In this document: positions 43,694 through 52,563 of the stretch, one piece after another
Position numbering within the stretch: position 1 is the first letter of the stretch
Layout of the letters: every line of letters starts with the position of its first letter
NCBI GenBank assembly: GCA_019636655.1
Contig: JAHBXB010000002.1
Location: 136,537 to 200,536 of the forward strand
Length of the DNA stretch: 64,000 nt
Direction: 5' to 3'
Source: Phycisphaeraceae bacterium
GTDB taxonomy: Bacteria; Planctomycetota; Phycisphaerae; Phycisphaerales; UBA1924
Program-made: the position numbers and the translations under genes
The notes under the pieces: model-generated
Databases searched by the model: none
What the model saw: only the letters and a program-made list of their open reading frames with translations
What the model was told of the DNA's origin: nothing

Positions 43694-46600
43694 ATGCTCA
43701 TGAAGAACACGCGTCCCACCACGGGGTTCTTGACAGTGGCCGCGCTCGCGGCCGGCTTTGCGGTGACGCCCGGCGTGCTCGCCCAGGTGGCGGGGTCGGC
43801 GCAGGGCGTTTCGGAAGTCGCCCCGGCGGTTTTGCCCCTCGACAAGGCGGCTGCGCTGCTTCAAGAGGGCAAGCCCGTGCAGGCCAAGGCGATGATCGGG
43901 CAACTGCTCCGACCGGGCGTTGCCGAGTCCCTCTCCGAGTCCGAGCGAGATCGCGCCATTCTGCTGAACCACACGGCCGACGAGCAAACGCGGGCCCTGA
44001 GCGCGGTGGAGTGCAGCCTGCAGAAGGCCGAGTGGTCCGTGGTCGACGGGGACCTCCGCTTTGCGGAGCGACAGGCCACCGCCGTGCTCAACCGCGCCAA
44101 CACGAGCGAGGAGGACCGGGCCCGCGCCCGAGAAGTGCTCGACGAGGTGAGCCAGCGCCGGGCGGAGATTGCGCCGCTCATCGGTGGGCTGATCGACGAC
44201 GCGGTCCGCGAGTTCAACACCGGCGAGTACTCGCAGGCGAAGGCCACGCTGACCTCGGTCTCCCGCTCGGGCGTTCCGCTCAGCGGCGCCCAGGAGCGCG
44301 TCGTAGACCAATACCAGATGAAAATCATCGAGATCGAGCGCCAGCAGGGCAGCCTGATTGACGCCGATTCTCACCTTGCCGTGCTCGGCATGCTCCAGCC
44401 CGGGACCGTCCGTCGGGGCGGTGGACAGACCGCACCGACGCCCGCCCAGCCCCCCGCGCCCTCTGAGCCGCAACCCGCACCATCGCAGCCCGGCGTCTGG
44501 TCGGAGACCGACCAGTCGCCCCAATCGCAACCGCCCGCCCAGCCGCAGCCGCAGGCTGCGCCGCAGCAGCCGGCCCCGCAGCCCCAGCCGACGTTCCAGC
44601 CCGCTGGTCAGGAGGACCTGATCCAGGCCGCTCTCCGCGCCGATGCGCAGCGCATCTTCGCCGAGGCGGAGATGGCGTTCACGGAGAAGCGGTACAACGA
44701 CGCGATCCGCTCGTACACCCTGAGTTCGACGGTCAACCGCCAGTACCTCTCCCCCGACCAGATCGCGCAGGCCGAGTCGCGCCTGGCCGAAGCGAGAGAA
44801 CTCGCCGGCCGCAACGCGCCGCAGAACATCGTCGGTCCCACGCAGGCCAACATCAAGATCCGTCGCGAGCGCACCCAGGCGACGTTCGACAACGAGATCG
44901 ATCAGGCCAGCAAGGCCCTCGCAGCGGGCGACACCGCCAAGGCCCGTGAACTCACCGCACGGGCCCGCCTCACGGCCCGTTCCAACGCCGAGGTCTTCAG
45001 CGAGGCCGAGAACCAGACCTTCTCGCAGCGCGTGGACGAGATGAGCCAGCGGATCGAGACCGAGGCGGAGCAGATCCGGATCAAGGAAGCCAACGCCAGC
45101 GAGGCGATGCTCAAGAAGCAGCAGGAAGAGGCCGCCGCCACCAGCCGCGCCAACAAGGAGAAGAAGATCTCCGAGTCGATCGACCGCATCCGGGCGCTGC
45201 AGGCGGAACAGAAGTACGCCGAGGCGCTCCAGGTCGTCGACCAGGTGCTCTTCCTGGATCCGAACAACCCGAGCGCCCTGCTGCTGCGTGATGCACTGGC
45301 CGACATCATCGTCTACAAGGACTTCTGGGAGGTTCGGCGCAAGGCAGCCCGCATCGCCGGCAAGAACCAGGTCCAGAACTTCAAGGAGATGCTCCCGCCG
45401 AAGGACATCGTGGACTACCCGGAGGACTGGCCGTCCCGCTCGTTCCAGCGCGGCGAACTCGCGGCGTACGCCGAGAGCCCGGAGGATCGCCGGGTGCTCG
45501 CGACGCTCAACGCCAAGAAGATCCCGGTCGACTTCAACGACAACACCCTGAGCGATGTCCTCTCGTTCATAGAGACGGTTTCGCAGGTCAACATCGATGT
45601 CGACTGGGAGAGCCTCCAGCAGGTCGGTATTAACAAGGAATCGCTGGTCTCGCTGAAACTGACGAACGTGTCGCTCCGCGTGGCTCTCGACCGTGTGCTG
45701 GAGAAGGCCAGCCGCGACCAGTTCTCCAAGGCCGGCTGGACCGTCACCGACGGCATCCTGAGGATCGCGTCGGATGAATCCCTGCGTAAGCAGACGGTGC
45801 TGGTCCCGTACAACGTCACCGACCTGTTGCTGGAGATCCCGAACTACTACGACGCACCGCAGATCGACCTGCAGGGCGTGCTGCAGCAGTCCCAGGGCGG
45901 CGGCGGCGGCCAGAGCCCCTTCCGCGACGACCAGCAGCAGCAGCGGAACCCGGAGGAGCAGGAGCGCCGGCGCCGTGACCGCATCACGCAGATCATGGAC
46001 ATCATCCGTCAGAACGTCGACTACGAGGGGTGGCGGGAGAATGGCGGAGAGACCGGTGCGATCCAGGAGCTCAACGGCACCCTGATCATCAGGAACACCC
46101 CCAGGAACCACCGCGAGATCATGGGGTTGCTCTCCAAGCTCCGCGAGATCCGCTCGATGCAGATCAACGTCGAGACCAAGTTCCTGCTCGTCAACCAGGA
46201 CTGGTTCGAGCAGATCGGGTTCGATATCGACGTCATCTTCAACGCCGGCAGCAACCAGGTCACCGCGGCACAGGCGGTAGACCCGACGATCCAGCCGATC
46301 GATTTCTTCAGCTTCAACGGCGCCAACAAGGGCGTGCAGCGCAACGTCACGGGGCAGAATCCGGTGACCGGCACCACGGCCCCGCCCATCAACATCACCC
46401 AGGGCGTCGTCCCGCCGCAGCGCTGGTCGCCCATCGGCGCCCTCCAGGACTCCCTCGGCCTCACCAACGGCATCGCGGCGTCCTCGGTCCGTGACGACTC
46501 GCTCACCGCGGCCGTCCTTGGAGCCGCCCCTGCCCTCGGCATCGCCGGTCAGTTCCTCGACGACGTGCAGGTCGACTTCCTCGTCGTTGCGACGCAGGCC

Positions 46601-47218
46601 GACCGGCGCTCGGTGCAGCTCACCGCTCCTCGCCTGACCTTCACCAACGGCCAGACGGCCAACATCTTCGTCGTCACGCAGCAGGCCTTCGTCTCGGACC
46701 TCACGCCGATCGTCGGCGACTCGGCCGTCGGCTTCGATCCGACTGTCTCGGTCGCCTCCGAAGGCGTGACGATGCTCGTCGAGGGCGTCATCTCCTCCGA
46801 CCGGCGGTACGTGACCATGAACATCGATGCCGGCGTCTCGCGGATCGACGGCTTCGGCCAGCAGGCCGTCACGGCCGTCGCCGGCGGACAGCTGGTCAAC
46901 TCCGCGGATACCCAGTCGTTCATCCAGTTGCCCACCGTCACCGTCACCCGCGTCCGCACGACCGCATCGGTCCCCGACGAGGGCACCGTGCTGCTCGGCG
47001 GTCAGCGCCTGGTGACCGAGATCGAGATCGAGACCGGCGTCCCCGTCCTCTCCAAGATCCCGATCATCAACCGGTTCTTCACCAACTCCATCACCAGCCG
47101 TGAGGAGCAAACGCTCCTGATCCTGGTCAAGCCCACGATCATGATCCAGTCCGAACAGGAAGAGAAGAACTTCCCCGGCCTGGGCGACGCGATGCGGACG
47201 GGGCTGGGAATCCAGTAA
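43694..47218 (+). CDS. Large secretin (GspD/PilQ-like) with TPR and coiled-coil N-region
   Basis: The 1174-aa product starts MLMKNTRPTTGFLTVAALAA, a signal peptide ending near VLA-Q. Residues 30-235 are helical repeats; 249-306 are a Gln/Pro-rich linker; 310-560 contain helical repeats and a coiled-coil-prone stretch. From about 608 comes a secretin N0-like domain (KKIPVDFNDNTLSDVLSF), then N1-type repeats with an EQERRRRDR-rich insert. The C-terminal secretin beta-domain at about 950-1150 has VQLTAPRLTFTNGQTANIFV and GTVLLGGQRLVTEIEIETGV, then VPVLSKIPIINRFFT. It should form the outer-membrane gate of a type II or type IV pilus machine. GGAG lies 8 bases before the ATG. No other machine gene is adjacent. 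Confidence 0.9.
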   Translation: MLMKNTRPTTGFLTVAALAAGFAVTPGVLAQVAGSAQGVSEVAPAVLPLDKAAALLQEGKPVQAKAMIGQLLRPGVAESLSESERDRAILLNHTADEQTRALSAVECSLQKAEWSVVDGDLRFAERQATAVLNRANTSEEDRARAREVLDEVSQRRAEIAPLIGGLIDDAVREFNTGEYSQAKATLTSVSRSGVPLSGAQERVVDQYQMKIIEIERQQGSLIDADSHLAVLGMLQPGTVRRGGGQTAPTPAQPPAPSEPQPAPSQPGVWSETDQSPQSQPPAQPQPQAAPQQPAPQPQPTFQPAGQEDLIQAALRADAQRIFAEAEMAFTEKRYNDAIRSYTLSSTVNRQYLSPDQIAQAESRLAEARELAGRNAPQNIVGPTQANIKIRRERTQATFDNEIDQASKALAAGDTAKARELTARARLTARSNAEVFSEAENQTFSQRVDEMSQRIETEAEQIRIKEANASEAMLKKQQEEAAATSRANKEKKISESIDRIRALQAEQKYAEALQVVDQVLFLDPNNPSALLLRDALADIIVYKDFWEVRRKAARIAGKNQVQNFKEMLPPKDIVDYPEDWPSRSFQRGELAAYAESPEDRRVLATLNAKKIPVDFNDNTLSDVLSFIETVSQVNIDVDWESLQQVGINKESLVSLKLTNVSLRVALDRVLEKASRDQFSKAGWTVTDGILRIASDESLRKQTVLVPYNVTDLLLEIPNYYDAPQIDLQGVLQQSQGGGGGQSPFRDDQQQQRNPEEQERRRRDRITQIMDIIRQNVDYEGWRENGGETGAIQELNGTLIIRNTPRNHREIMGLLSKLREIRSMQINVETKFLLVNQDWFEQIGFDIDVIFNAGSNQVTAAQAVDPTIQPIDFFSFNGANKGVQRNVTGQNPVTGTTAPPINITQGVVPPQRWSPIGALQDSLGLTNGIAASSVRDDSLTAAVLGAAPALGIAGQFLDDVQVDFLVVATQADRRSVQLTAPRLTFTNGQTANIFVVTQQAFVSDLTPIVGDSAVGFDPTVSVASEGVTMLVEGVISSDRRYVTMNIDAGVSRIDGFGQQAVTAVAGGQLVNSADTQSFIQLPTVTVTRVRTTASVPDEGTVLLGGQRLVTEIEIETGVPVLSKIPIINRFFTNSITSREEQTLLILVKPTIMIQSEQEEKNFPGLGDAMRTGLGIQ

Positions 47219-47243
47219 GCCCCTGGTAATGTCCCCCCCCTCG

Positions 47244-47268
47244 AACGCCGGCACGGGCCGGCGTTTTT
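47244..47268 (+). terminator. Intrinsic terminator after the secretin gene
   Basis: AACGCCGGC, a 4-nt ACGG loop and GCCGGCGTT form a 9-bp stem followed by TTTTT. It begins 26 bp after the secretin stop, so the STAS gene downstream has its own promoter. Confidence 0.88.
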
Positions 47269-47373
47269 CTTTGGCCCCGGCGGTCCCGGCGCAGCGATCC
47301 GGCGCTCGCCGCAAACCCGGGCGGTGTATAGTTGAAGCCCCGGCCCCACCGGGGACGGCAAGGAGTGCGACGG

Positions 47374-47733
47374 ATGTCGGCAAGTACTTCGCGGCTGCGA
47401 GTGAAGAAAGACGGCGAGGTGACCCAGATCGAGTTCATCGATCGAAACATCCTCGACGAGGCCAATATCCAGCAGATCGGCGAGGAGATCGCGCGGGTCG
47501 TCGACGCGGGCCCGAAACCGCGGCTGCTCATCTCGTTTGCCGGTGTGGACCACCTCTCATCCGCGGCCCTGGGCACGCTGATCACGGTCAACAACCGGAT
47601 TAAGTCGAAGGAGGGTCAGTTGCGGCTGGCCAACATCGATCCCCAGATCCTCGAGGTCTTCAAGATCACGAAACTCGACAAGCTCTTCCAGATCCACGAC
47701 AACACCGACCGGGCGATGTCCAGCTTCTCCTGA
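47374..47733 (+). CDS. STAS-domain anti-sigma factor antagonist
   Basis: The 119-aa protein is a single STAS domain, as in SpoIIAA and RsbV. The phosphorylation loop reads DHLSSAALGTL, with Ser63 in the place of the serine that the anti-sigma kinase phosphorylates. The hydrophobic strands VTQIEFIDRNIL and PRLLISFAGV flank it. When unphosphorylated it would bind the anti-sigma kinase, freeing a sigma factor or another target. AGGAG is 8 bases before the ATG. Directly followed by the HATPase partner (67 bp), forming a partner-switch pair. Confidence 0.88.
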   Translation: MSASTSRLRVKKDGEVTQIEFIDRNILDEANIQQIGEEIARVVDAGPKPRLLISFAGVDHLSSAALGTLITVNNRIKSKEGQLRLANIDPQILEVFKITKLDKLFQIHDNTDRAMSSFS

Positions 47734-47783
47734 CCCCTCCCCGCGCGCCCCCGGACCGCGACCGGTTGGGGGGAGGCACACCC

Positions 47784-47804
47784 ATGGCACTCCAGGCGGA
47801 ATGA
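47784..47804 (+). other. Six-codon leader ORF overlapping the anti-sigma kinase start
   Basis: ATG GCA CTC CAG GCG GAA TGA encodes Met-Ala-Leu-Gln-Ala-Glu. A strong GGGAGG sits 7 bases upstream of this ATG. Its stop overlaps the ATG of the next gene in ATGA (47801-47804), and that gene has no ribosome site of its own. It may be a translational-coupling leader, or a small sequence change may hide the true N-terminus of the kinase. Confidence 0.45.
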
Positions 47805-48241
47805 CCATACCGGGCGACAACGTGGACTTGGTCCTGCGCAGCGAACGCGCGGAGATCGACCGCGCCATCGAGAACCTGCTGGGCGTCCTCGAGAGACTGA
47901 ACTACCCGGATGCCGCTCGGTTCGCCGTGCGTCTCGCGATCGAGGAGGGCCTCGCCAACGCCTTCAACCACGGGCACAAGGCCCTTCCCAAGGACACCCC
48001 GGTCCGGCTGGAGTTCAAGGCGACGCCCGCCCAGGTCCACATCTCGATCGAGGACCAGGGCCCCGGCTTCAAACCGGCCGCCGTTCCTGACCCGACGCTC
48101 GATGAGAACCTCGAGATCCCGACCGGCCGCGGGTTGCTGCTCATGCGGTCATACATGAGCAAGGTCGACTACAACGACCGGGGCAATCGTGTCTCGATGG
48201 TCTACCGCAATCCGGCCCTGGGTTCAGGCAGCGCCGATTGA
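47801..48241 (+). CDS. RsbW/SpoIIAB-type anti-sigma serine kinase (HATPase)
   Basis: The 146-aa protein is a GHKL ATPase. The N-box is EEGLANAFNHGHK with Glu49 and Asn53, the G1 box IEDQGPGF has Asp85, and the G2 box is TGRGLLLMRSY. These proteins phosphorylate their STAS antagonist and bind a target sigma factor or response protein in the alternative state. Pairing with the STAS gene directly upstream supports a partner switch. The target is unknown; a sigma-70 factor is encoded 6 kb away, but the link is only conjecture. The start is the ATG inside the ATGA overlap with the leader ORF. Confidence 0.87.
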   Translation: MTIPGDNVDLVLRSERAEIDRAIENLLGVLERLNYPDAARFAVRLAIEEGLANAFNHGHKALPKDTPVRLEFKATPAQVHISIEDQGPGFKPAAVPDPTLDENLEIPTGRGLLLMRSYMSKVDYNDRGNRVSMVYRNPALGSGSAD

Positions 48242-48407
48242 CGCCGGCGCCTCGATACCGTATATTTGCCTATCGTTGCCATCCGAGTATCTCGGCTACT
48301 GAATCGCAGTCTCAACAAGGATAGAATGGTTCCAACTGCCTGATCCATCGGTGATTTTGAGGCTCATCCGCTCCATTGAGCCCGGGCTGACGCTGGAGTG
48401 AGCACCC

Positions 48408-49649
48408 ATGACCGTCAAACTCCCGATTTACCTCGACCACGCCGCGACGACCCCCTGCGACCCCCGAGTCGTCGAGGCGATGCTCCCGTACTTCACAGAG
48501 AAGTTCGGCAACCCCGGCTCCCGCAACCACCGGTTTGGTTGGGAGGGCGAGGAGGGCGTCGACCGGGCCCGCGGGCAGGTCGCCGCGCTGCTCGGAGCGG
48601 ACGAGAAGGAGATCATCTTCACCTCCGGCTCGACCGAGAGTAACAACCTGGCGATCCGCGGCGGGGCGCTGATGTACGAGAAGGCCCCCGCCGGCAGCGG
48701 CCAGCCCCGTGGGCACATCATCTCAGCCGTCCACGAGCACAAGGCCGTGCTCGATCCCTGCAAGCGGCTCGCGAAGGAGGGGTTCGATGTGACGTTCCTT
48801 GAGCCCGGGAAGGACGGGATCATCACCGCCGACATGATCAAGGCCGCCCTCCGCGACGACACCATCCTGGTGACGATCATGTGGGCGAACAACGAGATCG
48901 GGACGATCAACGAGATCCCGCAGATCGGCGCCCTGTGCCACGAGAAGGGCGTGCTGTTCCACACCGATGCAACCCAGTGGGCGGGCAAGATGCCCGTCAA
49001 CGTGGAAACCGACAACGTCGACCTGCTCTCGATGTCGAGCCACAAGATCTACGGCCCCAAGGGAGTCGGGGCCCTGTACGTTCGTCGTCGGAAGCCGCGT
49101 GTCCGCCTCGCCGCCCTGGTCGATGGCGGGGGTCAGGAGCGCGGCTTCCGCTCCGGCACGCTCAACGTGACCGGAATCGTCGGCCTGGGCAAGGCCTGCG
49201 AGATCGCCATGCAGGAGATGGACCGGGACGGCGAGAGGCTGCTGAAGCTCCGGCGCCGGCTCGAGCAGGGCGTGACCTCGCAACTGGACACCACCGCGAT
49301 CAATGGCCACGCCGATAAGCGGCTGCCGCACATCACCAACATCTCCTTCGGGTTCGTTGAAGGGGAGAGCCTGATGATGGCGGTGAAGGAGATCGCGTGC
49401 TCGTCCGGCTCGGCGTGCACCAGCGCCTCGCTGGAGCCGTCGTACGTGCTCAAGAGCCTCGGCGTCGGCGACGACCTCGCCCACTCCTCGCTGCGGCTCT
49501 CCCTGGGCAAATGGACGACTGACGAGCAGGTCGACTACACCATCGGCAAGATCGTGTCGGCGGTCCGGAAACTGAGGGAACTCAGCCCGCTGTACGACAT
49601 GCACAAGGAGGGCATCGACCTGAGCAAGGTCGAGTGGGCCCACCATTAG
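48408..49649 (+). CDS. iscS: Cysteine desulfurase (IscS/NifS type)
   Basis: The 413-aa PLP enzyme takes sulfur from cysteine and hands it to scaffold proteins as a persulfide. PLP-site features are [10 protein letters not shown] (71-80), [10 protein letters not shown] with Asp187, and Lys213 in [10 protein letters not shown]. The mobile loop carries the catalytic persulfide Cys337 in [20 protein letters not shown] is 9 bases upstream. It is the first gene of an iscS-iscU-iscA unit (86 and 101 bp gaps) closed by a terminator. There is no iscR, hscA/B, fdx or suf component here. Confidence 0.95.
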   Translation: MTVKLPIYLDHAATTPCDPRVVEAMLPYFTEKFGNPGSRNHRFGWEGEEGVDRARGQVAALLGADEKEIIFTSGSTESNNLAIRGGALMYEKAPAGSGQPRGHIISAVHEHKAVLDPCKRLAKEGFDVTFLEPGKDGIITADMIKAALRDDTILVTIMWANNEIGTINEIPQIGALCHEKGVLFHTDATQWAGKMPVNVETDNVDLLSMSSHKIYGPKGVGALYVRRRKPRVRLAALVDGGGQERGFRSGTLNVTGIVGLGKACEIAMQEMDRDGERLLKLRRRLEQGVTSQLDTTAINGHADKRLPHITNISFGFVEGESLMMAVKEIACSSGSACTSASLEPSYVLKSLGVGDDLAHSSLRLSLGKWTTDEQVDYTIGKIVSAVRKLRELSPLYDMHKEGIDLSKVEWAHH

Positions 49650-49735
49650 CAGGACCGCACCCCAGGGTGCGGGGCGAACGAGTGAATCCCGGTGCGGTGC
49701 CCGCGGCCGTGCCACCAGCGACGATGAGGTGAGCC

Positions 49736-50170
49736 ATGGCATACGGCGAGAAGATCATCAACCACTACGAGCACCCGCGGAACGTGGGCAACTTCGGCAC
49801 GCAGGCCGAGGTCAAGGCCCGCAAGGACGTCGGCGTGGGCCTGGTGGGCGCCCCCGAATGCGGCGACGTCATGCAACTGCAGATCAAGGTCAACCAGGAA
49901 TCTGGGGTGATCGAGGACGCGAAGTTCAAGTGCTTCGGCTGCGGGTCGGCAATCGCCTCCTCCTCCCTTGCGACCGAGTGGCTCAAGGGCCGCACGCTGG
50001 ACGAAGGCCTGGCGATCAAGAACACCCAGATCGTCGAGGAGTTGTCGCTGCCGCCGGTCAAGATCCACTGCTCGGTCCTCGCCGAGGATGCGATCCGCAG
50101 CGCGATCGCCGATTACAAGACCAAGAACGGGCTCGCCTCCGAGCAGCCCCACGCCGCTCAGACGCACTGA
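49736..50170 (+). CDS. iscU: Iron-sulfur cluster assembly scaffold IscU
   Basis: The 144-aa scaffold builds [2Fe-2S] clusters with IscS sulfur. Cluster ligands are Cys42 in APECGDVM, Cys69 in FGCGSAIASSS and Cys112 in KIHCSVLAEDA. Asp44 holds the labile cluster position. LPPVK (105-109) is the chaperone-recognition motif, although no hsc chaperone is adjacent. An extra cysteine, Cys66, precedes the usual one. GAGGTGA lies upstream of the ATG. Confidence 0.95.
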   Translation: MAYGEKIINHYEHPRNVGNFGTQAEVKARKDVGVGLVGAPECGDVMQLQIKVNQESGVIEDAKFKCFGCGSAIASSSLATEWLKGRTLDEGLAIKNTQIVEELSLPPVKIHCSVLAEDAIRSAIADYKTKNGLASEQPHAAQTH

Positions 50171-50271
50171 CGATACCCCCTCGGGCCCGCCCTCGGCGAT
50201 CGGCAAACCCCCGACCGACCGCGAGCGTACAACCAGTGCCCGGTGACCGATCCCAAGGAGTAGCCGCTCAC

Positions 50272-50655
50272 ATGTCCACGAACCACACCGCGACCACGAC
50301 CGCAGCGCCCGATGTCGACACCGGCGGCGTCTTCCTGACCGAGACCGCCGCGAGGGAGATCCGGTCGATCATCCAGCAGCAGGAACTGGACGCCGACAAG
50401 ATCCGCCTGCGCGTCGGGGTCAAGGGCGGCGGGTGCTCGGGTTTCTCCTACCTGCTGGACCTCACCGAGACGCAGAAGGATCACGACGAGGTCTTCGAGC
50501 GGCACGGCATCAAGGTCATCTGCGACCCCAAGAGCCTGCTCTACCTCTCCGGGACCACCGTCGACTTCAAGGACGAGATCATGGGCCGCGGGTTCGTGTT
50601 CCAGAATCCGAATGCGTCGTCGTCGTGCGGCTGCGGGTCGTCCTTCTCGGTCTAA
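50272..50655 (+). CDS. iscA: A-type Fe-S carrier protein
   Basis: The 127-aa protein has the A-type carrier pattern: Cys55 in KGGGCSGFSY and the C-terminal pair Cys119-Gly-Cys121 in SSSCGCGSSF. It carries Fe-S clusters from IscU to targets. IscA, ErpA or SufA cannot be told apart here; its position after iscU suggests IscA. AAGGAG lies 11 bases before the ATG. The frame runs upstream into the iscU region but this N-terminus is the natural one. A strong terminator follows. Confidence 0.92.
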   Translation: MSTNHTATTTAAPDVDTGGVFLTETAAREIRSIIQQQELDADKIRLRVGVKGGGCSGFSYLLDLTETQKDHDEVFERHGIKVICDPKSLLYLSGTTVDFKDEIMGRGFVFQNPNASSSCGCGSSFSV

Positions 50656-50969
50656 GCCTCCCGCCGACATTGACCCCCGCTTCGTGGGGGACTTGCCACC
50701 CACCCGATCGCCGTGCGAATCGCACGACTCCGTCCGGTACCCAAGCGGCGAAAATGCCGCTTTTTTCTTGCATCGGAGGCGTCTCTTACGTAACAATGGG
50801 AGGCCTCAGGGGTTACCCGCGAGGTCGGGTCCGCGTGCTCACGTCGAAGTCGGCGGGGGGTGTTCTGGGAACGAGCACGCCGTAGCGCCGCCGCATCCTT
50901 CCGCCGCGTGCCCCGCGGCCGACCGGCGCTCCGCCGATCCGGTTCCATGGGGCCACGGAGGGCGCGAGC
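50656..50969. other. Spacer after iscA with terminator and short palindrome
   Basis: No supported gene lies in these 314 bp. They hold the iscA terminator (50743-50766) and, a little before it, CGTGCGAATCGCACG (50712-50726), a 15-base inverted repeat that may be part of an additional stem. The promoter of the ACT-domain gene should lie in the last 150 bp, but I cannot point to a consensus. Confidence 0.5.
50743..50766 (+). terminator. Intrinsic terminator of the isc operon
   Basis: AAGCGGC, loop GAAAAT, GCCGCTT forms a 7-bp stem that runs straight into a six-T tract. It is about 88 bp after the iscA stop and is a textbook Rho-independent terminator. Confidence 0.93.
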
Positions 50970-51449
50970 ATGGGCGAAACTTCCATTCCACTCGAGACCA
51001 GCCAGGGATACGCCCCGCCGACGGTGACGCAGTTCTCTGTCTTTCTCGAGAACAAGGTCGGCAAGCTCCACGAACTGCTGCGCACCTTCGACAACGCCAC
51101 CGTCCATATCTGCGCCCTCTCCGTGCACGATGCAACGGACCACGCCGTGGTGCGGCTGATCACCAACAGCGCCGAGGACACCCGCCTGATGCTCACCCGG
51201 CACGACCTCGCGTTCACCGAGATCGACGTGCTGGTCGTTGAACTCGGGAAGGAAAAGGGCCTGGCCCGGCTGTGCATGTACCTGCTGGGGGCGGAGCTGA
51301 ATATCCGGTTTGCCTACCCGCTGATGCTGCGGCCTAACGGGAGCCCGGCGATTGCACTGGCCGTTGACGATCCCGTGCTGGCCGGGCAGATCCTGCGCCG
51401 CAAGGAGTTCCGCCTCTACGGCGAGAACGAACTGCCCAAGCACGGCTGA
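50970..51449 (+). CDS. ACT-domain protein
   Basis: The 159-aa product has an ACT-like fold: FSVFLENKVGKLHELLRTF at 22-40 and VHICALSVHDATDHAVVRLI after it. A second, similar half follows (LARLCMYLLGAELNIRFAYP, ALAVDDPVLAGQILRRKEF). Tandem ACT modules bind amino acids or related metabolites and regulate enzymes or act as sensors. There is no catalytic domain. GGAGG lies 8 bases upstream of the ATG. It converges with trxB, 13 bp from its stop. Confidence 0.83.
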   Translation: MGETSIPLETSQGYAPPTVTQFSVFLENKVGKLHELLRTFDNATVHICALSVHDATDHAVVRLITNSAEDTRLMLTRHDLAFTEIDVLVVELGKEKGLARLCMYLLGAELNIRFAYPLMLRPNGSPAIALAVDDPVLAGQILRRKEFRLYGENELPKHG

Positions 51450-51462
51450 CCGGCCCGCGGCG

Positions 51463-52452
51463 TTATTCGATGCCCTTGGAAGAGAGCCATCGCTCCGCGT
51501 CGATCGCGGCCTGGCATCCCATGCCCGCCGCCGTCACCGCCTGGCGGTAGTGCGGATCGGCAACATCGCCCGCCGCGAAGACGCCCTCGATGTTGGTCAT
51601 GCTGGACCTGGAACCGAGCACCAGGTACCCGCTGTCGTCGAGCGTGAGACCGCTGCCCTTGAGGAACCGGGTCGTCGGGGTATGGCCGATCGCGATGAAC
51701 AGGCCCTTCACGTCCAGGGTGCTGCGCTCGCTGGTAACGGTGTCCTCCAGCACGACCCCCGAGATGCTCTGGTCGCCGAGAACATCGACGACGACCTTGT
51801 TCCACAGCACCTTCGCGTTGGGCTTGCTCAGGAACCGCTGCTGCATGATCTTGCTGGCCCGCAGCGCATCGCGCCGGTGGATCACGTAGACGACCGAGCC
51901 GAACTTCGTGAGGTAGGAAGCCTCCTCCATTGCGGTGTCGCCGCCGCCGATGACCGCAAGAGGCTGGCCGCGGAACGCGGGCAGGGCCCCGTCGCAAACG
52001 GCGCAGGCGGAGACGCCGCCGCCGGACCGGGCGAGTCGCATCTCGTTCTCGAGGCCGAGCCAGTTCGCCGTAGCCCCGGTCGCGACGACTACGGCGTGGG
52101 CGCGAACCGTTTTCTTGCTGCTCGTGGTCAGTTCAAAGGGTCGCTTGGAGAAGTCGCAGGACAGGATGTCCTCGCCCGCAACCCGTGTTCCGAACCGTTC
52201 GGCCTGCTTCTGGAAGTCGCCCATCATCTCGGGGCCGGTGATTCCCTTGGGGAAGCCCGGGTAGTTCTCGACTTCCGTGGTCAGCATGAGCTGGCCGCCC
52301 GGCAGGATCGGGCCGGGGTCGGACTTGGGGACGCCGATGTAGACCACCGGGTCCAGCTTGGCCCGTGCCGCGTAGATCGCGGCGGTCCAGCCCGCGGGGC
52401 CGGACCCGATGATGACCAGTTTCTCAACGCCAGTGCCTGGGGAATGGGTCAT
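51463..52452 (-). CDS. trxB: Thioredoxin reductase
   Basis: The 329-aa flavoenzyme transfers electrons from NADPH to thioredoxin. FAD site: VIIGSGPAGWTAAIYAARA (13-31). The redox pair is Cys150 and Cys153 in SACAVCDG; CAVC replaces the more usual CATC. NADPH domain: VIGGGDTAMEEASYL with VIHRRDALRAS. The C-terminal FAD segment reads GVFAAGDVADPHYRQAVTAA. The start ATG at 52452 lacks a clear ribosome site. It converges with the ACT-domain gene. Confidence 0.95.
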   Translation of the reverse strand: MTHSPGTGVEKLVIIGSGPAGWTAAIYAARAKLDPVVYIGVPKSDPGPILPGGQLMLTTEVENYPGFPKGITGPEMMGDFQKQAERFGTRVAGEDILSCDFSKRPFELTTSSKKTVRAHAVVVATGATANWLGLENEMRLARSGGGVSACAVCDGALPAFRGQPLAVIGGGDTAMEEASYLTKFGSVVYVIHRRDALRASKIMQQRFLSKPNAKVLWNKVVVDVLGDQSISGVVLEDTVTSERSTLDVKGLFIAIGHTPTTRFLKGSGLTLDDSGYLVLGSRSSMTNIEGVFAAGDVADPHYRQAVTAAGMGCQAAIDAERWLSSKGIE

Positions 52453-52563
52453 GGTTGCATGCTATTCGCGTCGGGGTCTTGTTGTTGGATGCCGGCGGCA
52501 CCACATCACTCCGCGGCGCCGGCGGCGGCGCGGAGGCTCAACCGGCAGCAGGGCAACAGCGGG

